A DNA stretch of 8,845 nt from Verrucomicrobiales bacterium (GCA_002705125.1 PAHQ01000102.1:5383-14227); one strand, 5' to 3'. Positions 1-8,845 are shown, numbered from the stretch's first letter. The notes: generated by a model not told the origin, from the sequence alone. Program-made: numbers and translations.

Positions 1-131
1 CCTCTTCTCATGATCTCTGCTCCAACTTTAGGAGCTGCATTCAAACCTCTTTCATTGAGGGGTCTATCATGATCGTTGTCATCTGTGTTCCACGATGATT
101 TTGCATGCCTAACGACAGTGAGCGTTTTCAT
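1..131 (-). CDS. SixA-type histidine phosphatase, N-terminal fragment (cut by window edge)
   Basis: This is the start of a phosphohistidine phosphatase of the SixA branch of the histidine phosphatase superfamily. These are small cytoplasmic enzymes that remove phosphate from phosphohistidine residues of signalling proteins. Reading from the ATG at 131-129, 43 complete codons are visible. They begin [14 protein letters not shown], with the catalytic RHA motif at residues 8-10 (His9 is the expected phospho-acceptor), followed by the acidic stretch and DRPLNERG at residues 22-29, and then a helix beginning NAAPKVG. The RHAKSSW and DRPLNxRG pair is characteristic of SixA-like proteins, including those of non-proteobacterial phyla. 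There is no signal peptide. The ATG overlaps the TGA of the upstream gene as ATGA (131-128), so translational coupling is likely; only a weak AAG lies upstream as a ribosome binding site. The C-terminal two thirds, including the second catalytic histidine, lie outside the window, so activity cannot be judged. Confidence 0.88.
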   Translation of the reverse strand, partial: MKTLTVVRHAKSSWNTDDNDHDRPLNERGLNAAPKVGAEIMRR

Positions 132-1024
132 TGGATCTTAATAATTTTTTTGCTCGTGGGAAAATCTTGATTGTAAACATCAAGAAATGCCTTCATATCA
201 TTTTTCATTAAGTACATCTTCCCTCTAATTATCTTTTGTTCTCCCGGCTTAAGCCCGCCAATTCTAAAGTCGTTATGAATACAACGGATGACTCCTTGAA
301 ATAATTCCTGAGAAGGGTCCCAAACACTAGCTAATAACCATTCTTTGTCCTCTGAAATACATCCAATAATATTTTTATAGGGAACTACTGGATGAAGCGG
401 TCTGGGATTCACATCATTTCTATTCACACCAATAGGGCACCAAACCTGGCCGGGTATATATCTGGCTTTTAGCTTCCAATTTTTAGTTGGAAGGAAATCA
501 GGAATGTCGTTCTTGTCTTGAAAAACAAAGCAACTTTTAATATAAGCATACTTATCATCGGTATTTTTAGCACCTTTCCCAGTGAACTCACCCACACGAA
601 TACAGGGTTGAGCCCAATGGGCTTCCGACATTTTGTCTGTTGGGTTTTTAGCGATTAGATCAAAACTAATACCTGTTTTTTCAGTCTTAATTAAATGATC
701 AACAATCACTCCATCATTTAAATAACAACGTAATTTTAATTCATTGCGTTCTTTATTGATGGAGACCATTTCGGTGCGATGACCTATCACTGTTTTTTCC
801 CATGCCCTCGCTGTTGAACCTGCACGACAGTAAGCCTCTATGTACCAAGTATCTAATTTCCCTTCAGGAATACTAGGATGATAAACACTAAGGATATTAT
901 CTTTCCATTCGAGAGTTAAATTTGAATTAAAGATTTCCTTGCCACCAGCAATAGTTAACAGAAATAAAAATCCTAATTTGATATAATAGAAAACTTTTAT
1001 TTTTGAGTTGGAATAAAAAATCAT
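128..1024 (-). CDS. predicted secreted protein of unknown function, beta-rich, seven cysteines
   Basis: Function is not known. The ATG at 1024 gives 298 residues starting with a plausible Sec signal peptide: a basic, polar head (residues 1-16, with Lys8 and Lys10) and a hydrophobic core near residues 18-26, ending LLTIAGG. No lipobox cysteine follows. A TTG at 1045 would add seven residues (MYDDQIQ) in front of the signal peptide; neither start has a good Shine-Dalgarno sequence, so I prefer the ATG. The mature part looks all-beta and carries motifs I associate from memory with hypothetical proteins of planctomycetes and verrucomicrobia: [57 protein letters not shown] and RIGGLKPGE. The overall pattern recalls the beta-supersandwich (mutarotase-like) folds that bind sugars, but that is inference. 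Cysteines fall at residues 66, 100, 141, 165, 196, 222 and 248. The gene overlaps the SixA-type gene downstream by four bases, so the two are probably co-transcribed. The last codons contain a run of seven A residues. Confidence 0.85.
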   Translation of the reverse strand: MIFYSNSKIKVFYYIKLGFLFLLTIAGGKEIFNSNLTLEWKDNILSVYHPSIPEGKLDTWYIEAYCRAGSTARAWEKTVIGHRTEMVSINKERNELKLRCYLNDGVIVDHLIKTEKTGISFDLIAKNPTDKMSEAHWAQPCIRVGEFTGKGAKNTDDKYAYIKSCFVFQDKNDIPDFLPTKNWKLKARYIPGQVWCPIGVNRNDVNPRPLHPVVPYKNIIGCISEDKEWLLASVWDPSQELFQGVIRCIHNDFRIGGLKPGEQKIIRGKMYLMKNDMKAFLDVYNQDFPTSKKIIKIQ

Positions 1025-1045
1025 TTGGATCTGATCATCATACAA

Positions 1046-1123
1046 ATATGATTTTAAAACTAAAACAACTATGAACTAAATGCTCTAAAGTTTTAAATAT
1101 TAGTTAATATGAAAATATCATAT
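1046..1123. other. AT-rich intergenic spacer with a weak inverted repeat
   Basis: The spacer between the stop of the giant gene and the start region of the secreted-protein gene has 13 G/C in 78 bases. It contains a perfect 9-base inverted repeat, TTTAAAACT at 1053-1061 and AGTTTTAAA at 1089-1097, around a 27-base loop. A 6-base pair AATATG/CATATT (1106-1111 and 1119-1124) sits directly on the stop codon of the giant gene. Neither looks like an intrinsic terminator: the stems are A/T-only or nearly so, and no U-run follows on the transcribed strand. A TAAAAT hexamer on the minus strand just before the next gene could be a -10 box, but its best -35 partner (TTTAGT, 18 bases away) is poor. A promoter here is possible from composition alone and is not demonstrated. 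Confidence 0.35.
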
Positions 1124-4100
1124 TTATTGAATGATTCTTACACGATAAAAAATACTAAGGAAATTACCAGTATTCTGGTCCGAAAATGTGGTGGTTCCAC
1201 TGCCTGAAGCTGAAACATTTCCTAATTGATCCCAGTTAATTAGGTCAGTACTTTTTTCCACTTGATAATTCTTACCTTCAATACTTGACCATGTAATCAA
1301 GACGTTACCATCCTCAGATTCTGTTACTGATTGTATCTTGAGCCTAGAAGAAAAATCCAAAGGGTCAGTTCCCATGGCTACTTCATCTCCGTCCAAGAAA
1401 CCGTCATTATCAGTATCTGGATCCTTAGGGTTTGTACCTAGTGCAAGCTCAACTGAAGCAACCAACCCGTCTCCATCATCATCACCATCAACGGTAGGTT
1501 CTCTACCAAAGTTTGTAGCCTCAGAATTAAATTTACTTTCAATTCCAGATTGGCTAAGCGCCCTATCATAAACTTTTATTGAAGCGATAGATAATGAAGC
1601 AGAAACAGAATTATTACGCGTTCCGTTCCCTTCATTTTGAGCACCGATAACGATAGGCAAAGCTTGGCCCGAAGTGCTTTTAGCATATACGTTGAGTGGG
1701 CCATGATTGATAAATTCAACTTCTTTGGAATTTAGATACAGTCTAGAAGTCCCAGCTCCATCATAAGTGTATGAAATATGGGTCCACTTGCCCTCTTCTT
1801 CTGTATTATTCCATCCCGCAGAATAAGCACCTCCCCAGTGCTCTACACCGCCATAAATATTTTGAGTTCCATGATTTAAAGAAACAAGTCCTCCTAACGT
1901 GCCAGATTGCCGCCCCCATGAAATCACGGATTCCTGAGTGCCTGCTTCTGGATTAAAAATCCAAGCCTCAATAGAATGAGGGTTATTTCCAAGAATAGAA
2001 TCAGGTGCAGAAGGACCAACTAACCAGTCTCCTTGACCATGAAATGAAACTGCCCTCACGCCTTGAATATCCTCTACAACAGGACTCTCAATCTCGGGTT
2101 TAAAAGTGCCTCCAGATAAGCCTGCATTTTGCCATGAACTTAAGGAACCCAAATCCATTGACCGAGAATCTATAAAAATCTGTAAACCATCTGCAATGAT
2201 CAGATTAACGGGAATAACTTCAGGAGAACCCAACGAATTACCCGCATCTATAGTTATGTTTCCACTATATGAACCACTCGCCAAATCAGCTGTAGAAAAT
2301 GTAATGACGTGTCTTTTGAGGTCTAAAGGTCCAGAAGATGAACTTTGACTAGGAGTTATCCCAAACCAAGAAACATCAGAAGATAAACTGTAATCCATCA
2401 TGACTCCAGAAACCTTATTACTGACATCAATGTAAACATCTTCTGCATTTTGCCCCTCTCGAGTGGCAACTGTCATCTCGTTACTACTAATGTTTAATTC
2501 TGGACGAATTATCTCAATTCTAATTGGAATTTCATAGGGAGAGTTATCAGCTGTATCACTTGATATTGTAATAACCTCCTGATAAACACCTGCCTCTAAA
2601 GAACTGGTATCAAATGTTATTGTGTGATTATTTGTATCAGTAAGCCCAGTAGATGATCCTACAACTGGGTCAACAGCAAACCAGGCTGCAGGATTTGCAG
2701 AAATGTCGTAGCTAAGTTCATTGATGCCAAAATTGGCTACCGTAAAACTAACATTAGGAGCGTTTACACCAATCTGAACTGTTGTGGATACAGAGGTAAT
2801 ATTTGTATCGATTCTGGCAGCAGTCGGCGGAAGAATACTTATTCCCGGAGTCCCTCCTATATTCTCAGAAATTTCCCAGTTCTTGGGTTCGTTAGCGAAC
2901 TCATTTACGAATACCCTTTCAATAGATCGTCCCGAACTTGACTCAGGTGTAGGCCAAGATTCTGAAGCAAGATACCTGACTGAATCTATAGTAATAAAGC
3001 TAGGATCTAATTCCTCTGGCTCCGGCATCTGCAACCGAATATTCTCTCCATCTTTCTGAAGTGAACCTGAAAAAGATCCATACACTGGAATCTCGGAAGG
3101 AATAGAATTATTAATGCGAAACATTAGGGGGTCTCCGCTAACTATGAGAGCAACTCCACTCTGCGGAAGGACCTGGTTAGGAGGGAATTCATAGGAAAGA
3201 CCACCAATTTTCCACACACTCTCTGAATTGGAAGGGTCAAATAAATTTACACTTTTACTACTAATGTTCTGAATCTCTATCCAGCTCATTTTATTGGGCT
3301 CGTTCTGATACATTATTTCTGTAATGACTACTGGGCCAACTAATGGGGACCCATTTTCAGAACCTAAGGACGTATTCTCTAGGGGAGTAAAGTATTCTTC
3401 ACCCTCCGAATTAATGTATTGGCCAAAAGAAACTCCGTTCCTAGAAGCTCCAAATTCCTGCTCAGCTGCATAATATTGAGGTTGATCATTATTAGCTTCA
3501 ATTAGGTAGACTTGGTCACCTCCCGAGCTAATAGCAAATTCTGAATCAGAGGGTTCACCCGCATCGGGATTCCATAAGCCATTTGGATTAAATTCGGGCT
3601 CATCAAAAACAACGAACCCTTGAGGAGGCACTGAGGTTCCTACAGGAATTCTATACTTCTTCCAATTAGCGTCCGAATCAGAAATGTACCAGCCTGAAAT
3701 ATCTATGCTTGAGTTGGATAAGTTCTTAATCTCAATAGTATCAAGTGACGGCAAATCAGTATGACTAAGAACTTCTGTTATGATTAAAGAATTATCAATA
3801 ACTCCACCCCCTTTTCCTGGAGAACCACCAAACTCATAACTCGCTCTCCAGTTATTCTCATCATCATAATCAGCTTCAGTATCAATAATAACCAAACTAC
3901 TACCACCACCATCAGCACGTTCTGCCCATCCTCTGTTGTTATCATATTCAAAACGGTGAATGATGTTACCATCAGGGTCCCTAAGTACTATCTGCTCTCC
4001 TCCATTAGAAAGCGAACCTCCAGCCCAGTCAGACACGATAACCGGTCCGTTGCCGTAAATGGATTCAAACCCAACTCGATCATTTGTAACAATAATTCTC

Positions 4101-7100
4101 TGACTTGGGCTCATGACGAAATCAGGCAAAATAAGTTCATTAAATGGTGCCCCCTGATCAAATCTGACGCCTGAAAGATTAATCGGAACGGTTCCAGTAT
4201 TAGTTAGCTCTAGGTATTCAAGACCGGTCTTTCCAGGAGCATTATACATAATCTCCGTAATTCTTAAGGAGTCGAGATAATCATTTGAAAGTGCCGGATC
4301 AACCAACATGACATAATCAAAATCAAATTTTGCATTTGTATTTGAACTGTCAGACGCAGCGAAGATACCACCTTTAACACCAGTAGTATTAACCGGTAGA
4401 TTGCGAGAGTAGACTTCTATCCATTCACCAGGTTCTCCTCGATACTCAAAAATGAGCTTACGGTCCGCTCTACGAATTCGAATCTTCGCATTTCCCTGAT
4501 TCCATGATTTTGAAACTTGTTGAGAGTAGCTACTGCCTGTTGACCTTTTAACTCTCAAGTAATCTCCATCCTCCATTGCAAAAACGTAGCGCCTAGTGCC
4601 AAAACCTTCTTGGAGCTCTACCATTAACCCGCTGATAAAATCTCCTTGCTGCAAAGTATCAAGACTCATATCAGTTTGCAGTGACCAGTCTGTGGATTGA
4701 GGGATATTTCTCCAAATAATTGGATGCGTAGGATTCGACATCGTTAGTCTTTTGGCTGAGCCCTCGGGCATGCTAAGCACTAAACTACCAGGTTTATCGC
4801 TAAGAGAATACCAAGACAAATTAGATCCAGATCCAGTAGGCTCAATATTTAAGGTAGTCCAGTAATCCTCCAATAACGGATTGTTAAAACTACTCCAACC
4901 CGAATCTGCGTAAACCGCAACCTCACGCATCATCTGGGATGATTTTCCATTGGTATCGGTGGCATTAACCATGAATTGATATAGCCCTGGTGAACCAAAA
5001 CTGGAATCAATAGATGAGGATCTTAAATCTGTAACGGAATTACCAGTGGAAGGTAATATTTCCCAATCAAAGCTTAGCTCTGTGCCCTCGGGATCATAAC
5101 TAAGTGAGCCATCAATATTCAAAGTTTTAGTTACATTCAAGTTGAATGAAGAAGGGTCAGCTTCTAACAATATTACAGGATCAGCATTGCCTGTTTTATT
5201 AACAGTAAATGTTTCTGATCCAACAATTTTGCCACTCGCGTCGACTGCTTGAACTTTGAGTTGATTGGCACCTTCACGTAGTCTTATTCCACTCAGTCCC
5301 CAGGATGTTTGATTGGTAAAATTTGATACGGCTTCGGGATGACCCTCGACCTGAATGTCAAAAGACTCCCATCCACTAGTGCCAGAAAGTGAGATCGTAT
5401 CAGAACTAGTAGAAGTGGAGCTACCGTTACCGGTTGTAACATTGAATGAAGAATTAAAAGCCGAACCAATTTCATTCCTAGCTCTACCAGCTCTACTATT
5501 ATGCCAATTTGTATATGTGCTTTCATTGCTTCTGTAAGAATCCGATGCCTCTTCCTCTAGATCAAACCATGTCTGCATTCTTGGCCCTGTAGCAGCATAG
5601 TCATTAATCATTTTTCCTAAGTAATAATTCACTCTTTGGCGGACATAAGGTTTGTCGAAGTAATTTCTAACACCTGAAAGATTACCAAAAAAAGCAGCGC
5701 CAGAATCACCAAAAGTAAGATCAGAATCCCACTGTATCAGCATCCATTTTCCATCATTATACCTACGCAAAAAGTAACCATTTTTTCCACGGTTCCTTGT
5801 TAAGGTATCCCAATCATCTACCCACCCTCGTACGACAGCATTGGCCGCCATCATATCTATGTCCGACATTCTTTCAATTTCTTCCCTCGTGAAAGAATTT
5901 GTTCCTACTTTATTAACCCATGTAGCAAATGCGGAATAGTCATACTCTGTTTCTCTGGACCGCTTAATCCATTCTGCGTGATATCGCTCAGGTTCATAAG
6001 TGCCCTTCCAAGACCAATCTGCGTTGCGATTTTGCCTACCCCAACCATCATCAAACCACCATTCATCATCAATTCTATAGAGTTCTCCTTTCTGACCGTC
6101 TTCCCAATTTCTCTTTAAAAAGTCATTAGCATTTGGCTCGAGGTCTTCTTTTAAACTTGCAGAACCACCATTAATAATTGTTCTGACGAACTCATGTTCA
6201 TTGGCAGGATGACCAAATAAGTAAAGCCAATGCCGTATAATGCGCCCATGATAGGCCCTGCCTCCACCGGCATCAGAATCAATGGAACGTTTTGAGTAAC
6301 CTCTGAATCGCTTATCACCAGGAGTTTTCCATTTTGCCTTGGATAAACCATTGCCATCATCTCTCGTCCAAGGACTGCCACTCTTTCGAAGTTCACAATT
6401 ATAAATAATGTCTCTCTCATTAGATATGAAAGTTGCATTAAAATACTGATTAGACAGTCTTGGAAAATCATAATCTCTTGATGATCCACCTCCTGTATTT
6501 GTGTTCGAAGAATTACGATCGTACTCAGACATTACAAATCTCTGTACCCTTAGATCAGTTGGAATATTACTATTATCCACTACCCACATAGCAGGTAATT
6601 CAGGCGCAGGGCCTGGGCTATAAGAAGTGCTAGTTCCACTTGCTGCTCGTACATAAAACTGAACAATCGTATTATCACTTTGATATTGATTAAGTGTCGC
6701 AGTGTAGATTCCATCTCCTGCTAATTCATCACCATTATTTCCATTATCATTCATAGGAGATGATTGATAATTCTCGTTCCCAGAACTCGTGGATCGGCGG
6801 TGATAAACATTAACCGAGCTTATCGGAGAGTAGGAACTTACTTTTGCTGTTATAAGCACTGGATCAGAGGAAGTTGGAACAGCAGGACTGTGGGCTAATT
6901 GTGAAACAGTTGGAGCTGGTGAGGATATAGAACTCGTATTCACTGATCCAGCAGTGCCAAGGTTTTTTGGCAACTTTAAATGAAGCACACCTCCAAATGA
7001 ACGATCCCAAGTATTTACTACGAGAGTTGGCTTACCTGATATCCAACGAGCCTGGCAAGTAAACCTTAAATTATCATTTCTGCTGATCTGAGTAATATCA

Positions 7101-8845
7101 ATTTCACACCTGTTAGCTTTATTATCTCCGTGACCTGATGAGATAATATGAAATTCATTTCCAATTTTATCGCTAGCATGATGAGTGCCTTGGCAAAGCC
7201 ACCCATTAGAGCCATTTCCATTCCGAGAAACAGTCTCTCCGCCACCAGGTAATATATTTGTAGTGCTATTATTTCTTGTTAGCGCAACATTCTTAAGTGC
7301 TAAATGAGCATCGCCTACAGCAAAAATATGCAATTCCTCGTAATCACTAGAAGAACCACGTGTGTTAAGCTGTTGATACTGCTCACTAATATTAAAACTC
7401 TGCCAGCTAGATTTATTACTTTCATCTGAGTCTGCCCATGCAGAAGGGTCCGCATTATCCATATCCGGGTGCCTTAATTCTAGTGAACTTCCCCCACCAG
7501 CAGCTAATCTTGGCCAGTCTCCTCCAGTATGATAATGAAGTTTATCAACCGTATTTCCCCACTGGTCAGCCAAGCGAATGAATTCACCTCCATTAGCAAG
7601 ATTACCCAAGTAAGGACCCAGAACTGTCGCATTCGGAAACGCAGCAGCAGTTATTTGAGGGTTTGCCGCTACAACTAAATAACCGTTAGATGGGAGTATA
7701 GTGCCACCAGGAAAATTATAATCCACTCCATCGGTGAAAGCCCAAGCGCTCAAATCAATTGACTCATTACCCTTATTAAAAAGCTCAATAAATTCACCAT
7801 CCCTCTCACCAGTAACGGGCTCGACCATCAATTCATTGATGACAACATTTGAAAAACGATCCGGATCATTAGAAGCATTTTTAGTGCCCGAAAAACCTAT
7901 ATAAAAATCTCCAGATCCGTCTGGATAAGCTTGCTGAAAACTTTGCCCGTCTTCCAGACTAACTGAACAAGCGTCCAAAACCGTGTTGGATGAATCTATT
8001 AAGAATAACTTAATTGAATTCCCGGAGGATTCAAACTGAGCAGGAATGACAATAAATTTTTTCGCAAGAACAGACCCTCCTAACTCCACCTTATCAGAAA
8101 AATCGTTTTTACTAGTTAGCCATAAACCTTGAGTTGAAATAGAAGATTCACCAAGATTGGTCAACTCTACCCACTCCACAATACCATTTTCATTGTAGTG
8201 AATTTCATTGATTTTTAAATTTTTCCCCAGACCACTAGAACTCTCGTTTGGCAGATCACGAGTTGGTGAAGTGAAAAGAAACCAAGACCCTCCTCCCGCC
8301 GGCTTTCGTCCAAGTGATCTGCCGTCTAATGGCATTTGAGTACTAACTGCGTTAGCAACGGTATTACCGTCTGGCTTTGTTAAGTAGACAGTTGTTGTTG
8401 CAGAAACACCGAGTGATGATTCACTGAAACTTACAGAGGCAAATTCACCGGAAGCTATCGTTAAATTACCTGGAATTCTTTTCTTAGTCAGGTTTGAAGC
8501 TCTATCACTAATATACCAATTGCTCAGATTCACGCTTTGATTGGTGGGGTTATAGAACTCAACAAAACCTGATTCATTATTCGAAGGAAGAATTTCATTA
8601 ATGATAATGGTAGGCGCACTAGGAGCAGAAAGACTTACTTTTGCACCAAATATAAAGTCTGAGCTAGAATTGTTGGTTTGACGACCAGCTGCTGCAATAA
8701 CATTTTTTCCATTTACTAGTGGAGGGTTGGCTAACGAAATGACTCCTAATTCCTCTTCAGCGTTAGTCACAACTCTTTCTGCAGTCGTAGTATGACTAGC
8801 TCCACTGGACGTTGCAACCCCACCAATCCATTGACCATTTAACCA
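1124..8845 (-). CDS. giant secreted LTD/CotH kinase-like multidomain surface protein (N-terminus beyond window)
   Basis: One frame is open from the window edge to the TAA at 1126-1124. It gives at least 2573 residues; the GTG at 8770 is internal, because 25 codons without a stop precede it. Residues here are numbered from that GTG. Order: tail of a beta-sandwich ending [10 protein letters not shown] (to ~45); lamin-tail domains at 54-143, 185-266 and 308-413, each starting INE; jelly-roll-like domain 477-612; Ig-like 618-732; CotH kinase-like 740-1100; glucodextranase-B-like 1125-1192; PKD-like 1194-1290; LamG/DUF1349-like 1291-1492; three more lamin-tail domains at 1502-1610, 1661-1785 and 1813-1935, starting ITE; two BACON-like repeats 1988-2195; LamG 2197-2420; type-3 Ca repeats 2427-2472; and a C-terminal beta domain 2478-2548. 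The mix is typical of exported proteins of Verrucomicrobiota and Planctomycetota, so I infer an extracellular or cell-surface role in adhesion or glycan binding; the substrate is unknown. The C-terminus has no LPXTG, PEP-CTERM or transmembrane anchor. No frameshift is seen. Confidence 0.93.
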   Translation of the reverse strand, partial: WLNGQWIGGVATSSGASHTTTAERVVTNAEEELGVISLANPPLVNGKNVIAAAGRQTNNSSSDFIFGAKVSLSAPSAPTIIINEILPSNNESGFVEFYNPTNQSVNLSNWYISDRASNLTKKRIPGNLTIASGEFASVSFSESSLGVSATTTVYLTKPDGNTVANAVSTQMPLDGRSLGRKPAGGGSWFLFTSPTRDLPNESSSGLGKNLKINEIHYNENGIVEWVELTNLGESSISTQGLWLTSKNDFSDKVELGGSVLAKKFIVIPAQFESSGNSIKLFLIDSSNTVLDACSVSLEDGQSFQQAYPDGSGDFYIGFSGTKNASNDPDRFSNVVINELMVEPVTGERDGEFIELFNKGNESIDLSAWAFTDGVDYNFPGGTILPSNGYLVVAANPQITAAAFPNATVLGPYLGNLANGGEFIRLADQWGNTVDKLHYHTGGDWPRLAAGGGSSLELRHPDMDNADPSAWADSDESNKSSWQSFNISEQYQQLNTRGSSSDYEELHIFAVGDAHLALKNVALTRNNSTTNILPGGGETVSRNGNGSNGWLCQGTHHASDKIGNEFHIISSGHGDNKANRCEIDITQISRNDNLRFTCQARWISGKPTLVVNTWDRSFGGVLHLKLPKNLGTAGSVNTSSISSPAPTVSQLAHSPAVPTSSDPVLITAKVSSYSPISSVNVYHRRSTSSGNENYQSSPMNDNGNNGDELAGDGIYTATLNQYQSDNTIVQFYVRAASGTSTSYSPGPAPELPAMWVVDNSNIPTDLRVQRFVMSEYDRNSSNTNTGGGSSRDYDFPRLSNQYFNATFISNERDIIYNCELRKSGSPWTRDDGNGLSKAKWKTPGDKRFRGYSKRSIDSDAGGGRAYHGRIIRHWLYLFGHPANEHEFVRTIINGGSASLKEDLEPNANDFLKRNWEDGQKGELYRIDDEWWFDDGWGRQNRNADWSWKGTYEPERYHAEWIKRSRETEYDYSAFATWVNKVGTNSFTREEIERMSDIDMMAANAVVRGWVDDWDTLTRNRGKNGYFLRRYNDGKWMLIQWDSDLTFGDSGAAFFGNLSGVRNYFDKPYVRQRVNYYLGKMINDYAATGPRMQTWFDLEEEASDSYRSNESTYTNWHNSRAGRARNEIGSAFNSSFNVTTGNGSSTSTSSDTISLSGTSGWESFDIQVEGHPEAVSNFTNQTSWGLSGIRLREGANQLKVQAVDASGKIVGSETFTVNKTGNADPVILLEADPSSFNLNVTKTLNIDGSLSYDPEGTELSFDWEILPSTGNSVTDLRSSSIDSSFGSPGLYQFMVNATDTNGKSSQMMREVAVYADSGWSSFNNPLLEDYWTTLNIEPTGSGSNLSWYSLSDKPGSLVLSMPEGSAKRLTMSNPTHPIIWRNIPQSTDWSLQTDMSLDTLQQGDFISGLMVELQEGFGTRRYVFAMEDGDYLRVKRSTGSSYSQQVSKSWNQGNAKIRIRRADRKLIFEYRGEPGEWIEVYSRNLPVNTTGVKGGIFAASDSSNTNAKFDFDYVMLVDPALSNDYLDSLRITEIMYNAPGKTGLEYLELTNTGTVPINLSGVRFDQGAPFNELILPDFVMSPSQRIIVTNDRVGFESIYGNGPVIVSDWAGGSLSNGGEQIVLRDPDGNIIHRFEYDNNRGWAERADGGGSSLVIIDTEADYDDENNWRASYEFGGSPGKGGGVIDNSLIITEVLSHTDLPSLDTIEIKNLSNSSIDISGWYISDSDANWKKYRIPVGTSVPPQGFVVFDEPEFNPNGLWNPDAGEPSDSEFAISSGGDQVYLIEANNDQPQYYAAEQEFGASRNGVSFGQYINSEGEEYFTPLENTSLGSENGSPLVGPVVITEIMYQNEPNKMSWIEIQNISSKSVNLFDPSNSESVWKIGGLSYEFPPNQVLPQSGVALIVSGDPLMFRINNSIPSEIPVYGSFSGSLQKDGENIRLQMPEPEELDPSFITIDSVRYLASESWPTPESSSGRSIERVFVNEFANEPKNWEISENIGGTPGISILPPTAARIDTNITSVSTTVQIGVNAPNVSFTVANFGINELSYDISANPAAWFAVDPVVGSSTGLTDTNNHTITFDTSSLEAGVYQEVITISSDTADNSPYEIPIRIEIIRPELNISSNEMTVATREGQNAEDVYIDVSNKVSGVMMDYSLSSDVSWFGITPSQSSSSGPLDLKRHVITFSTADLASGSYSGNITIDAGNSLGSPEVIPVNLIIADGLQIFIDSRSMDLGSLSSWQNAGLSGGTFKPEIESPVVEDIQGVRAVSFHGQGDWLVGPSAPDSILGNNPHSIEAWIFNPEAGTQESVISWGRQSGTLGGLVSLNHGTQNIYGGVEHWGGAYSAGWNNTEEEGKWTHISYTYDGAGTSRLYLNSKEVEFINHGPLNVYAKSTSGQALPIVIGAQNEGNGTRNNSVSASLSIASIKVYDRALSQSGIESKFNSEATNFGREPTVDGDDDGDGLVASVELALGTNPKDPDTDNDGFLDGDEVAMGTDPLDFSSRLKIQSVTESEDGNVLITWSSIEGKNYQVEKSTDLINWDQLGNVSASGSGTTTFSDQNTGNFLSIFYRVRIIQ
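1355..1492 (-). repeat. thrombospondin-type-3-like calcium-binding repeats
   Basis: Residues 2427-2472 contain two acidic units, [20 protein letters not shown] and [20 protein letters not shown], each a D-x-D-x-D-G loop followed by a short helix and a G-T-N/D-P turn. Such units bind Ca2+ and stiffen the region before a C-terminal domain; they are common near the end of exported proteins in Verrucomicrobiota. They are followed by a 71-residue beta domain (1127-1339) with [30 protein letters not shown] and FYRVRI, the usual C-terminal module in such proteins. Confidence 0.85.
1511..2182 (-). other. LamG (concanavalin A-like) domain, inside the giant protein
   Basis: Residues 2197-2420 show the order of a LamG domain: an opening strand with [31 protein letters not shown] (typical of the LamG F/I-E-x-W-I/V strand), [31 protein letters not shown] (read as two strands around the W-T-H-I and Y-D-G turns), and the closing [17 protein letters not shown] strand and helix. 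LamG domains usually bind sugars or glycoproteins in exported proteins. Confidence 0.8.
2186..2809 (-). repeat. tandem pair of BACON-like beta domains (protein-level repeat)
   Basis: Residues 1988-2195 contain two adjacent, diverged copies of about 100 residues. They align through [15 protein letters not shown] and [15 protein letters not shown], then [20 protein letters not shown] and [20 protein letters not shown], then [12 protein letters not shown] and [18 protein letters not shown] core, a P-x-x-G/S-x-S-x-G turn and a G-x-Y-x-x-x-I-x-I strand are hallmarks of BACON-type domains, which occur in extracellular glycan-binding and glycan-degrading proteins. Assignment to that family is by pattern only. 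Confidence 0.65.
2843..4267 (-). repeat. second cluster of three lamin-tail domains (protein-level repeat)
   Basis: Three further LTD copies follow the LamG/DUF1349-like domain. They start RITEIMYN (1503), IITEVLSH (1663) and VITEIMYQ (1815). The first carries [17 protein letters not shown] and then a N-W-R-A-S segment and GGSPGKGG. The third carries [17 protein letters not shown], an N-W-E-I-S segment and GGTPG. This is the same tail pattern as in the first cluster, so the six copies belong to one family, although the strand-1 motif is ITE here and INE in the first cluster. Confidence 0.78.
5471..6553 (-). other. CotH kinase-like domain, inside the giant protein
   Basis: Residues 740-1100 match the CotH family, named for the Bacillus spore-coat protein CotH, an atypical protein kinase that phosphorylates Ser/Thr-rich coat proteins. 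Visible landmarks in order: the entry strand [20 protein letters not shown]; the family's KxRG-like motif as [10 protein letters not shown] (820-829); [11 protein letters not shown] followed by [15 protein letters not shown], the usual E-x-(x)-P-x-x-x-F/Y-L-K/R segment; then the putative active site [17 protein letters not shown] (984-1000, with Asp988 and Asn997) and [15 protein letters not shown] (1007-1021, with Asp1015 and Asp1017 as likely metal ligands). The core acidic residues are present, so the domain need not be dead. Its kinase activity and substrate are unproven. Confidence 0.82.
6935..7342 (-). other. jelly-roll-like domain with GxHxxS and ARWxSG motifs, inside the giant protein
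   Basis: Residues 477-612 of the giant protein form a beta-rich unit between the third lamin-tail domain and the Ig-like/CotH part. Its motifs are [11 protein letters not shown] (523-533), [15 protein letters not shown] (543-557), [14 protein letters not shown] (570-583), NTWDRSFGG (586-594) and a closing [12 protein letters not shown]. From memory, the same order of motifs (W-x-x-x-G-x-H-x-x-S, a H/N-rich strand, then R-W-x-S-G and a xR-x-x-x-x-x-L strand) recurs at this place in planctomycetal LTD/CotH proteins. The fold resembles a carbohydrate-binding jelly roll, which is inference. Three of the five cysteines of the whole visible protein are here. Confidence 0.6.
7460..8611 (-). repeat. 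first cluster of three lamin-tail domains (protein-level repeat)
   Basis: Three diverged copies of the lamin-tail (LTD, Ig-like) domain are coded here. Each opens with a strand of the form IxINE(I/L), continues with a (V)E(F/L/W)xxLxNxxxxxxxLSxW-type core, and carries a strand with a L/D-G-N-T-V turn. The third copy ends in the [20 protein letters not shown] tail, a [13 protein letters not shown] signature common after such domains in LTD/CotH proteins; the first ends in the related [14 protein letters not shown]. LTDs in bacteria are found almost only in exported proteins and are thought to act as binding or spacing modules. Copies differ too much at DNA level for recent duplication. Confidence 0.8.

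Noticed and set aside
144..152. Run of seven A (minus strand) near the end of the secreted-protein gene as a programmed slippage site
   Set aside because: No stimulating structure or longer alternative product is visible; the normal frame ends in a coupled ATGA junction, which supports it as it is.
1025..1045. TTG start for the secreted protein, adding seven residues
   Set aside because: It has no ribosome binding site and puts acidic residues before the signal peptide; the ATG at 1024 gives a normal leader. It cannot be excluded fully.
1106..1124. Hairpin at the stop codon of the giant gene as a terminator
   Set aside because: The 6-base stem is almost all A/T, overlaps the stop codon, and is not followed by a U-run on the transcribed strand.
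1338..6489. Short open frames (60-112 codons) on both strands inside the giant gene
   Set aside because: They lie within a long, domain-rich frame, have low-complexity or unbalanced translations, and show no recognisable motifs, so they are shadows.
8768..8770. GTG as the start codon of the giant gene
   Set aside because: The same frame stays open for 25 more codons to the window edge, and the residues after it finish a beta-sandwich domain instead of forming a signal peptide.
1..8845. CRISPR array, tRNA, rRNA, insertion sequence or attachment site
   Set aside because: Apart from the short spacer, the window is filled by coding sequence on one strand, and I saw no direct-repeat arrays, cloverleaf-like sequence, transposase motifs or terminal inverted repeats.

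Overview
The window is an accessory stretch from a moderately AT-rich bacterium. All three genes lie on the minus strand. I infer Verrucomicrobiota, with Planctomycetota or Lentisphaerota as alternatives. The grounds are a giant secreted protein combining lamin-tail domains (LTD), a CotH kinase-like domain, LamG, thrombospondin-type-3 repeats and a short C-terminal beta domain, which is typical of these phyla. Next to it sits a small secreted protein of a type I associate with the same phyla. No rRNA or marker gene is present, so the phylum is not proven.

Layout, read in the direction of transcription (high to low coordinates). (1) 8845-1124: one uninterrupted reading frame of at least 2573 codons, with its true start beyond the window edge. 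It encodes a modular extracellular protein: the tail of a beta-sandwich domain, three LTDs, a jelly-roll-like domain, an Ig-like domain, a CotH kinase-like domain, a glucodextranase-B-like domain and a PKD-like domain. A LamG/DUF1349-like domain, three more LTDs, two BACON-like repeats, a LamG domain, Ca-binding type-3 repeats and the terminal beta domain follow. (2) 1123-1046: a very AT-rich spacer (13 G/C in 78 bases) with a weak inverted repeat and no convincing promoter or terminator. (3) 1024-128: a predicted secreted protein of about 298 residues, of unknown function, with seven cysteines. (4) 131-1: the first 43 codons of a SixA-type histidine phosphatase, whose ATG overlaps the previous stop codon in an ATGA junction; the rest lies outside the window.

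The last two genes are almost certainly co-transcribed and translationally coupled. Whether the giant gene belongs to the same transcript is open. Nothing visible gives a shared pathway: the first two products are predicted to be exported and the phosphatase is cytoplasmic. The points most worth following are the unnamed domain between the lamin-tail and CotH modules, the kinase-like fold inside an exported giant protein, and the coupling of an exported protein to a SixA-type phosphatase.
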